Below, piece by piece: positions 55,469 through 64,000 of a DNA stretch of 64,000 bases (position 1 is the first letter of the stretch; every line of letters starts with the position of its first letter). A program made the position numbers and the translations under genes. The stretch is from Ctena decussata. Lineage: Eukaryota > Mollusca > Bivalvia > Lucinida > Lucinidae. The stretch spans positions 5,332,001-5,396,000 of the forward strand of contig OZ022511.1 of the NCBI GenBank assembly GCA_963989385.1, written 5' to 3'. Below the pieces are notes generated by a model. That model made no database searches. It was given only the letters and a program-made list of their open reading frames with translations, and was not told the origin of the DNA.

Positions 55469-58400
55469 TGGCATGTTTAATAAAAAAAATTGGATCTACA
55501 TCTTGTACAAATACTGATTTATTACAATTGCGAACTTTAAATGTGGAAATAGCAACATCAATTCTTTCGGAGCTCTGTTACTTGCCGACCGCGGTAACGT
55601 TTGATTTCTTTGTATGTTCGTTTCATTTAAAAACCGCGCAACGAAATTTGAAAGATCGTAAAAAGAAAAAATATTGCGAAGTACCAGCAATATACACAAA
55701 CCATGGAAGCTGCGTCAAGAGGCCAATAGGAGAGAGGCACATAACGACCGCAGTCTACCAAAGCATTGCTAAAACAGCTGGTGTTTTTCTTCCTGTTGGA
55801 ACTGGTAAGTTTACTCAGGCTCAGTAACAATAACATATGGTCACTGCACCCACCAACTTCCTTTTCTAGTTAGCAGTGTTTTGAACACCAGTCGCTTTGT
55901 CAGGAATCATGAAATGGCTTTAAACCATGTTTGACACAATGGATGCAACAATTTTCTGGTCAATCTCACAGTCACAGCCTTTGGTGAAGATCTGTTGTTT
56001 TGGTGTTTCACCAGTAAACTATTCAGATTTTGAAGTCAACTCATACCTGATTACTATCATCTAGCATCTACCCAAGTCATCGCATAGCCATATGGATTTT
56101 TCATGGTCGTAGTTAATTGAATATAATTGGTCACTGGTCTGTCGCAGTAGTGTTTTATTGTTCCACTCTGTCTTTTCTCTGTCCCCTTCCTACCCTTTCT
56201 CCCTATGGTGCCGTTGGTGTTTCCTATTACCCATCGGGTAATAGCAGTACTGCTAAAACCGGTGTAAGAGTAACCGTTCTTGACAGATTGTCATGTTTTG
56301 CAAACAACTTTTAAAATACACCAATTGAACCGTGTTTTACTGCAAATTTGAAGTATGTATGTTGTTAGATTGGGTGTGGTTGGTCAATTCTAACCCGTGC
56401 CTTGCATGCTAACTTTGCACGTCACTTTGAGCGCGAAATTACCACTCCGAGCGCAGTTGGCCAGTGTTCTTCGAAGAGTGAGGATGTCATCTCCTCCTAT
56501 TTCTCTATAAACCTTTCTAGTTCTTTCACAGAACTTTAGGAATATTTATTTAAACCAGGTATGTGAATAATTACATTTCATTGTTTCTGAATTTTAACCT
56601 GGTATTTATTAGAATTATTTTCTAGAATTTGTCTTTGTGGAATAATTTGAAGTCTCAATGCAGAGTACTTTGAATTACTCTAGCAAATTAAGTTGAATGC
56701 CTGAGACTTCATTATTCTTACATTACATATTATTCTCATATCAATATAGACGTGCAGGTTTCACTAAGAATTGATATGCTAGGTGTGAGAGAGGAAATTG
56801 GAATTTGGTAGTCTAGTAGGTTAATGGCTTATGTGAGCCAGGGTAAAAGGTTTGAACCCTGTTTGAGGCATAATATTCCAGTTTATGTTGTATCGGTCTG
56901 TGCATTTAGTTTCAGTGGCATTATTTTGCCCATGAACCGATATTTTTCAGTAGAGTTGGTGTATTTATTCCATTGGCCTGGGTGTGATTCATGTATAAAG
57001 TTTGTAAATAGTTTTAAGTGCATAAATACAATAAGTTGTGGGATTTTCGGCCCAGAATTTATTAAGTTGACACATAAACAGTTTCATTACTGAAACGTTT
57101 CATTAAATGTTGTTTTGTATTGGTAATGTGGTGCAATTTGTAGTGTCTGTATTGTAATATTGTTTTGTTGTAGGATACCCTTTTTATTGTCTTCATAAAT
57201 ATCATCAACTACTAGATCTGTCTTCCTTGTCTGTTGACAACCAATAAGAGTCTTGTGCGACAGGTCATTTCAGCCCATAACCATTTATAGGCCTATGAGT
57301 ATAAAGATCATTTTCAATCATAACTACATTTGTATTTTAGCCCATACCATTTCAGACCATAGAAGCATGATTCAGCAATAGGATTTTATGGCAAAATTTC
57401 ATGGTTTGATCCCCATCACTCATGCAACACATGCATAAATCTGACAGTCTCAGGCACTGGAATCATAATTTACAATATGTAATTTATATAATTTATGACA
57501 TATGCTAGGGACACAGGGTAGGCTATGATTTATAACAATTTGATGTTTATACACAAATCACTTTTTATGCAAAATTCATTTAGATTAACTCAGAAGATAC
57601 ATTAGTGCCAATATTATTTTCCTTTTGGTCCTATGAGATCAGGGAGGGTATTTGGGGAAACCAGAAATTATTCTATAATAGCTTTATATTCATTTTCTAA
57701 ACAGATTTAAAATGTTGGTCTCAATTTGGTTAATACCAGTCTTTGTGCCTGCTGTCATTTAAAAAAATACAAAAAGTATTTTTCTCTGGCTCATTACACC
57801 AGGTTTTGAGTGTCACTGATGAGGTTACAATATCTGAAACCCCAGTATGGCCCATTTTAATTCTTACAGCTGCAAAAATATAATTATACCCCCCGCAAAC
57901 TGTGTTTGTGGGGGGTATACTGTTTTGACGTTGTCCTTCCGTCCGTCTTTCCGTCCGTCCGTCCGTCCGCAACGCCTTAAATTTGCTCTGATTTGTTTCA
58001 AATTTTGTCCATGGATGCAGCATAAGAAAATAGTGGATACGTATTTTTCGTTTTTTCCTGGAAAGTTTTTATTGCGGAGTTATGCCCCTTTGTATTTTTC
58101 GTGATATAAGTTTGTTATCGCAACTCCTCCTAGATGGTTTGACAGATTTTCTTGAAATTAAGTATGTGAACAGATATTGGTATGAAGATGTGCATTAGGA
58201 TTTTGATTTTAAATTCTGCCCCTTTTTGCCTGAGTTATGCCCCTTTTTGATATTTTTTGCCCTATTTTATAGGGTTTTTGCATTAAATTTGCTCCGATTT
58301 GTTTCAAATTTTGTCCATGCAACTCCTCCTAGATGGTTTGACAGATTTTCTTGAAATTAAGTATGTGAACAGATATTGGTATGAAGATGTGCATTAGGAT

Positions 58401-61043
58401 TTTGATTTTAAATTCTGCCCCTTTTTGCCTGAGTTATGCCCCTTTTTGATATTTTTTGCCCTATTTTATAGGGTTTTTGCATTAAATTTGCTCCGATTTG
58501 TTTCAAATTTTGTCCATGGATGCAGCATAAGAAAATAGTGGATATGTATTTTTCAATTTTTCCTGGAAGGTTTTTATTGCGGAGTTATGCCCCTTTGTAT
58601 TTTTTGTGAAATAAGTTTGTTATCGCAACTCCTCCTAGATGGTTTGTCGGATTTTCTTGAAATTAAGTATGTGAACAGATATTGGTATGAAGATGTGCAT
58701 TAGGGTTTTGATTTAAAATTCTGCCCCTTTTTGCCTGAGTTATGCCCCTTTTTAATATTTTTGCCCTATTTTATTTGGTTTTTGCCTTTTTTGCTTCCAT
58801 ATTATTCAAATTTGGTTACTAGATGCAGCATATGGAAAGAGCTGATACATATTGTTCAGTTTTTCCGGAAAGGTTTTCCTGCTGAGTTATGTCCCTTTGT
58901 AGTTTTCGTAAGAAAAGTTTGTTATCGCTTCTACTCCAAGACCATTTGACGGATTTTCTTGAAATTAAGTATGCGAACACATATTGGTATTTAGATGTAC
59001 ATTAACCCTTATTGCATGAGTTATGCCCCTTTTTTATATGTTTTGCCCTAGTTTGAAGGGTTTTTTTGCCATTTCAACTTCCATTTTATTCAGATTTGGT
59101 GTACAGATACAGTAGAAGAAAGAGTTGGCACATATTGCTCTGTTTTTCTCAAAAGGGTTTTCCAGCTTTGTTGTGCCCCTTTGTAGTCTTGGAAAACAGA
59201 GTTTGTTGTCTCTACTTCTCCTAAACTGTTTGACTGATATTAAACATGTGAACAGATATTGGTATATAGATGTGCACTTGTAGTTGTCATAACATGTATG
59301 CTGTGTAAATGTAAAACTGAAATGACAAAGCTGCATGCCTAACTGTTAAACGCAGGGGGTATTTAGTAAGCCATGCTTACTGCCACCTCTAGTTTTCAAA
59401 TGAAAAGCTTTGCATTACTGAAACATGTCCGTGCAATATACTGCGTATTTTAATTGTTGTATAAATGACATTTTTTTTTTTATTTTGGCTCAAAACATAG
59501 ATAGTGGGTACATGTTAGAACCACCTCAATGTGGCGGTTCTAACAAGTACCAACAATTCACATTTTTGAGCAAAAATAAGAAAAAATGTATACCCATGTT
59601 AACCCCAGTTTTAGTATATTTAGAAAAGTGGGGTGTAAGGGGATGTTAATTACAAGGACATGTTAGGCCTAAATAAAAAACATGTTAGTTTGCCGCTTCC
59701 TACCTACCCAGGTATTTTCCCCCCTACCCAAAAAATTTATGTCGTCAGCATAAGGATTTATTTTTTTTTTACTTTTTATTTTTGCCTAATGTGCAAAATG
59801 CATATAATCTTTGTTTCATTCCGAACACATATGTTTTCTTCTGACACTTATTTAGGCTTTTAAATGCCAGAAAAAGTTTAAATCAGTATATCTGGATATC
59901 CAAACAACTTGTTCACTAGAAAGAAAAATGCATACATTCCAAAAAAAATAAAAATATGCTACCTACCTACCCAACTCTAAAACCTCCCAGTAGGAAGTGG
60001 CAAATAAAATAAATTTTTAAGCCTGGCCTTATCATGATGATTTTTTTTCTATTTTTTTTTTGTCCAAAACATGGGCTGTGGGTTCAGGTTTTAGAATCAT
60101 TGTGTAATGGGTACCCAAGAGCCAATCAAAAATAAGAAAAGATTATGTATACCCCTGTAAACCCCAGTTTAGGCCATCCTTAAAAATATATTTGTTTGCC
60201 GTGGTCCTACCCATCAATTTCAGTTAGGGTAGGTAGGTAGATTTTTTTTTCTAGAAATTCAGCATTATATTATGACCTCAAATTACCATCACTATTACAA
60301 ATGCTGTTAATAAGGTAAGAATGAATATTATAACAGTCTCTGTAACCTTTCTTCAATTAAAATGCAGCTTTTACTGATTTTAATGAAATGTCTTTTAGAG
60401 ACAAATTAAAAAAAAGAAAAAAAAAGTTTCTCAGAAAGGCAATAAAATTTTTTGGGTAGGGCCTGTTTTGGATGGGTAGGTAGGAGCACGGCAAACTTAC
60501 ATTTTTTTAAGGTCGGCCTTAACCATGCACAAAAGTGGGGTGTAAGCGGATATAAAATACATGTGCATGTAAGTATGATGAAAAAAGGCCATGCCAAGTC
60601 TACGGTGTGATCTGCAATGCAATAAAAAGTAACTTTAGTGTTTCTCACCACGTTTGACACAAAGCTTGCTGTAGAACCACAAGATATTACTGGAGGCTTC
60701 TAGAATAAAAATGTTGAAGCTGTACTATCTTTGTAGTAAAAATAACAGTTTGAATTAAAGTTCTTTAATATTGGCTGCACGGTAATCTGTACCTTTGTTT
60801 TAGCATTTGCAAAAGATTAGGATTTCTAATGACACGGCTCAGTTATAAAGGAGGGAGATGGGTTTTAATTACATAGAAAAGCATGTTATCATGTGTGATT
60901 ATGAATGCATACCTGAACCTTATACATAAACATTTGCAAAATTTATTATTTTAGCTATCTGCAAAAGATGTCGGACAAAACTTACTGGAACAGCAGAAGA
61001 AACTGGTAGAACTGTAGACGACAGAGATAATCAGCGTTTTGTT
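55468..61043 (+). CDS. Two-exon candidate gene, uncharacterised Cys/His protein (3' incomplete)
   Basis: Exon 1 (55468-55804, 112 codons plus 1 base) ends GGAACTG|GTAAGT. Exon 2 (60955-61043, 2 bases plus 29 codons) follows TTATTTTAG| and ends TTTGTT|GTAAGT. Phases match (1/1), and the join restores an Ala codon. Exon 1 encodes MACLIKKIGSTSCTNTD, then FFVCSFHLKTAQ, a Lys/Arg-rich stretch and VFLPVGT. Exon 2 encodes AICKRCRTKLTGTAEET. Cys pairs (C-x-x-C in ICKRC; C-x-x-H in VCSFH) suggest a zinc-binding nucleic-acid-associated protein, but I do not recognise the family. It is divergent from the receptor gene, with about 1.25 kb between starts of known exons. Further exons beyond 61043 are expected. 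Confidence 0.45.
55805..56799. other. Intronic, no repeat recognised
   Basis: No supported exon; a short CCCATCGGGTAATAG inverted motif occurs near 56225-56245. Confidence 0.4.
56800..56880 (+). mobile_element. tRNA-derived SINE-like head or tRNA pseudogene
   Basis: GGTAGTCTAGTAGGTTAATG fits a tRNA A-box (T-A-G-T-x-x-A-x-x-x-G-G), and AAAGGTTTGAACCCTGTT about 40 bases later fits a B-box. No intact cloverleaf is seen. Confidence 0.4.
57884..59392 (+). mobile_element. Helentron-like non-autonomous element with TATACCCCCCGC hairpin start
   Basis: The 5' hairpin is TATACCCCCCGCAAACTG / TGTTTGTGGGGGGTATA, followed by a GTCCGTCC microsatellite. The 3' end is the hairpin AGTAAGC-CAT-GCTTACT, then GCCACCTCTAG, meeting the Helitron CTRR rule, with TTTT after it. 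The interior consists of units of about 300 bp sharing TGCCCCTTTTTGCCTGAGTT and GATTTTCTTGAAATTAAGTA. One 199-bp segment is duplicated in tandem essentially without change (58120-58318, 58319-58517). Confidence 0.6.
59511..59542. repeat. Small hairpin TGTTAGAACC / GGTTCTAACA
   Basis: Ten-base arms with a 12-base loop. The neighbourhood (GGCTCAAAACATAG, TTTTGAGCAAAAAT) is also partly symmetric. Confidence 0.5.
59685..60010. repeat. Fold-back repeat (TTTGCCGC.TCCTACC), copy 1
   Basis: AGTTTGCCGCTTCCTACCTA on the left faces CCAGTAGGAAGTGGCAAATA on the right. Confidence 0.5.
60186..60505. repeat. Fold-back repeat (TTTGCCGC.TCCTACC), copy 2
   Basis: TTTGCCGTGGTCCTACCCAT on the left faces ATGGGTAGGTAGGAGCACGG, CAAACTTAC on the right. 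It is next to and related to the copy at 59685. Confidence 0.55.
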
Positions 61044-61333
61044 GTAAGTTTGCATTTTAATGGACCATTTCTAAAAATGTAGTGAAACATTCTCTTTTTT
61101 CCTCGAATTTATACTGAGCAAGTTTTGTTTAACATTTTAGATTTTTGAATCAAAGTACATGTACCAGTACTGTTGAAAACCCAAGAAGCCATCCCAATAT
61201 AAGTGAAAAAGTTGTGGGTACATATTTAAGAACCACCTCATTGCTAGACTTAGTGTAAAAATTTGGTAAATGCATCATATCTTTTGTCAGAAATATGTTT
61301 AATACATGAACACTCATGTGGGATAGTTCTTTA

Positions 61334-61420
61334 TTAGCTCACCTGTGTTGTCAGGCTCACAAGGTGAGCTTATAGTGTACCCATGCTCCGGCGTCGGAAG
61401 GGGGAAAGAAAGTTTATATA
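61334..61420 (-). mobile_element. 3' end of a Helentron-like element (fragment)
   Basis: Read on the minus strand, CTATAAGCTCACCTTGTGAG...CAGGTGAGCTAA repeats the end of the 19257-20631 element. The body continues upwards to perhaps 61820, with ATGGCCACTACGCCCAT and ACCTTGACCTATTTTACAGC, but its start is not resolved. Confidence 0.5.
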
Positions 61421-61868
61421 AATAGTCCAGTCAGGCAGTCACATGACCAAGATGGCCACTACGCCCATCTATAGTAAAACCTTTAAAAATCTAATTCTCA
61501 AGAACTGAAAAGGCTATTATCTTGAAACTTGGCATGCAGCATTGCGGACAAGCTCTATAATGTTTATATAAATGACCCTGCGTTGACCTTGACCTATTTT
61601 ACAGCAAGGTCAAATTGAGAAAAATTGGGTCGCATATATGTTTGAACAGGTACAATTGTAACAAAGACATTTAATGGGGAAAACATGCAGCAAAAGACTG
61701 TATACATGTACATGTATATATGAGACGCAACATGAGAAAACCAACCATGTGGATTCTAACCAGGTCTCACACAAACCAGGCTGTACAACCACTGGAGATG
61801 GCTAGGGCCTTGAAATTTTGTATTTATGAAGTAGAGGGATTGTACTATCCAAGTAGCGAAATCAGCTG

Positions 61869-61897
61869 ATCAGCTTCGCGGTTACCGCGAAGCTGAT
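61869..61897. repeat. Perfect 29-bp palindrome
   Basis: ATCAGCTTCGCGGT-T-ACCGCGAAGCTGAT: 14-base arms and one central base. It is the centre of a fold-back MITE whose right edge, CGGCTCAAATGGCA near 61950, matches the 17821-18060 family. Confidence 0.75.
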
Positions 61898-62164
61898 ATG
61901 CGTCTTTGTTTTCGCATATGCAGATTGTTGGTTTTCTCATGACGCGGCTCAAATGGCAATTATTTTCAAAGAGCTTCTTCTCTGAAACTGCTTGTCTAAT
62001 TAACGCCAAATTTCATGTGGAGCCTCCGTTGGAAGGGGAAATGAAAGTTTACATAGTTTAGTGAATCCATCATAAACGCTCGAGTTGTGACAGGAGAATA
62101 ATTGTTCCCGACAGTGATGAAAGCAAATTAGAAAAACTAAAATTTTCTAATTACAGAGAAAAAT

Positions 62165-62300
62165 GGCTCTGCAATAGTGTCAATGGCGCCATTGGCTCTA
62201 CCAATAGTTGGCTGCCAAAGGTCACCTGTTCAGGGTTTACGGTTACCAATGGCACCATTGGCAAATCGCCAATGACACCACTGGCAGAACCCTGAATGTA
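62165..62300. repeat. Fold-back repeat built of CCATTGGC palindromes
   Basis: CAATGGCGCCATTGGC, CCAATGGCACCATTGGC and GCCAATGACACCACTGGC lie between GGCTCTGCAATAGTGTC and CAGAACCCTGAATG, giving several overlapping hairpins. Confidence 0.55.
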
Positions 62301-62639
62301 CCCAAAGTTCATCACTTAGCTTAACCTTTAAAACAGCGTGTCGCTGGCGTATCAACTTTGATAAGCTTCAAACGTTTTGTATAGCAAATTATTTGCAGCG
62401 TGCACAGAACCTATCAAATGCTATATTGCCACGGCGTTTTCAGCTGTTGGGAACGAGCCGTAATGCCGAATCAATTATGTGGACTAAATGCACATGCCCT
62501 GGCCAGACTGCACATGTATACATGTACACCGGGAAAGGCTGGGGTAGTACATTTGCTTTTGTTAGCCCATTAAATTGTGGGTAATCTAAGCCCGCCCCAG
62601 CTCCCCCCCCGCCCGCTCCCAAGTCTCCCCAATCCCCTT

Positions 62640-62815
62640 TTTCTTTGAAAGTCTGTTACATGGATTTGGATGACTCCATTTCTGTGTTTTAGGGGTTTCT
62701 GGTGCATGTTTCCACTTTTATTGTATTTTGTATAAATATTCCGTTCATCCTCACCAGAACTGGGTCTACACTGTTCGCATATGTCGCCAAAACGGGTTAC
62801 CAGTCTAAAAAGAGT
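62640..62815 (-). repeat. Dispersed repeat, copy 3 (ACTGGAAACCCG family, reverse)
   Basis: Its reverse complement reads AGACTGGTAACCCGTTTTGG, then CAGTGTAGACCCAGTTCTGG and GTGGAAACATGCACCAGAAA, matching the 1505 and 17215 copies. Confidence 0.55.
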
Positions 62816-62819
62816 TAAT

Positions 62820-64000
62820 TACTCTACATATTATGACAACTTGTAATCATCCAAAATTTTGATTGATACTTAATTTACTGGCAGGCCTTGATCGGATCAT
62901 AGATGTTCGTCTGTAAAATCAGCGTGCCACTGCGTCGACGTTTAACAGGATCTGCTGTACATATGCGACCAATGACGACTCAGACCTATCTGCGCGTCTG
63001 TGCAGTCAGCCTGATACGACTTCGTTTTTGTTTCCAACAGATATCACTGACACATATACATACGTTGCATGTATACACATAAGCATGCTGCATGCAAATT
63101 TATGCTGTTTCAGTTTTGGCATAATGTTCACACAATGTGCAAGAATCCCGTTTGTAGTTTAAGCTTTCCTCCTCCAGCAAGATTCGAACACGGACTGCTA
63201 GCTTATCAGGACAGCCCTTATGGGGCTCCCAACAGACTGGTACTAAAACCCTGTATATTCATTCAGTAGTACAAAATAGCCGAGTCAAATTGTGTGCCAT
63301 ACACTGGTAAAGCAACCGTTAACGTCAGATAAGAGCGCACTTCCAATGACAAATGCTGACATCACGTGTAATTTTCCATCATGACGGAGACGTTTACACG
63401 GCTAGATCCCGCTTTGCGCTATTCTGCCCTACATTATGGGCTGACGATTTAGTTTGAGTGGCGCTATCACAAGCTGTCTTCAACCGATCAAAATGGAAGA
63501 AAAAAATTTCCCTGGCGAGGTATTGGCGTTGAACAAATAGCTAATTCAGTATCAGCAAAACGAAAATATAAATAACACCACGTTTATTTATGCTTTCCAG
63601 ACGAGAAAGAACGACATACATCGTCTTTTTGCCTAGATGTCCTAATGTAGCTAAAAAGTTGTCAGCGTCAAATCGACGCTGATGCAACGTCATGATGTAA
63701 ATATGATGTTGCAACGATGTAGATACGGTTTTAATTCAATCCTGCAAATGGCGTCGTGTAAAATTTTACCTTACGGTGCGTGCCTTTAAGAAAGACTCGG
63801 ATCAGCTTGCGCACCGGCGCAGACTGATCAGTCTTCCTGGTTTGATGCATATGTAAAGACTAAATTGGACTGAGTCTTTGCTCGTCGCTAATGTCCTAAA
63901 CTTCCTGTTCGTGCGACGCAATTCGGCACCACAATCGATGCGATGTATACGTTTGAAATGCCCCCTTACCTAGAACGTCCGATCTCAAATGTAGAATGTC
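62820..64000. other. No gene recognised; short inverted repeats
   Basis: Near 63165-63240, on the minus strand, GTGTTCGAATCTTGCTGG resembles a tRNA B-box but lacks a convincing A-box. A GC-rich fold-back lies near 63790-63840 (GATCAGCTTGCGC...GCGCAGACTGATC). No exon is supported. Confidence 0.4.

Noticed and set aside
57730..58104. Frames with SVRPSFRPSV-like repeats
   Set aside because: They are translations of the GTCCGTCC microsatellite in a Helentron-like element; similar artefacts occur near 9600, 51850 and 52950.

Overview
This is a 64 kb piece of an animal nuclear genome, most likely a marine bivalve mollusc. The basis is AT-rich intron-bearing DNA, GT-AG split exons, a GRL101/relaxin-type LDLa-LRR-7TM receptor, and very dense non-autonomous repeats with GCTCACCTGAG and GCTCGCCTGAA ends, of the kind I associate with bivalve genomes. 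No genus can be named from the sequence. Most open frames here are chance frames inside repeats. No bacterial-style operons, rRNA or CRISPR arrays are seen.

Layout. 1-2.9 kb: no confident gene, one 72-bp palindrome and a possible non-coding first exon. 2.9-9.7 kb: stack of nested Helitron/Helentron-like elements, with a TA-flanked mariner-like MITE. 9.7-11.4 kb: fold-back MITEs. 11.4-16.5 kb: satellite of about 46-bp hairpin units, carrying two copies of a 1.15-kb Helentron-like element at the same point of the unit. 16.5-21.4 kb: MITEs, one unrecognised minus-strand exon, a Helitron-like insertion whose empty site is preserved at 54 kb, and one unrecognised plus-strand first exon. 21.4-26.6 kb: nothing convincing except simple repeats and MITEs. 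26.6-27.8 kb: dead non-LTR (LINE) reverse transcriptase remnant on the minus strand. 29.9-40.1 kb: complete, young Ty3/Gypsy-type LTR retrotransposon, with 2188-bp LTRs and a 5-bp target duplication. Its pol order is protease - integrase - reverse transcriptase - RNase H, the Gmr1-like order. 40.3-42.5 kb: two tandem-repeat fields.

44.6-54.2 kb, minus strand: a four-exon partial receptor gene that I could assemble by eye. It reads CUB domain (two exons) - LDLa domain (one exon) - leucine-rich repeats plus TM1-TM6 (one exon), and every splice phase agrees. The signal-peptide and TM7 exons were not found. Its introns are full of repeats, including a 155-bp tandem array next to the second CUB exon. 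55.4-61.0 kb, plus strand: a two-exon uncharacterised gene candidate with Cys/His pairs, divergent from the receptor. 56.8-64 kb otherwise: SINE-like heads, a further Helentron-like element and several fold-back MITEs.

The most interesting items are the integrase-first Gypsy element with gag and pol in one frame separated by a single stop, the CUB-LDLa-LRR-7TM receptor, and the hairpin satellite with paired Helentron-like insertions. Also notable are the shared hairpin-plus-CTRR end found on several otherwise unrelated repeat families, and the nuclear-receptor-like half-site palindromes those families carry. All family names are judged from visible motifs. No database search was run.
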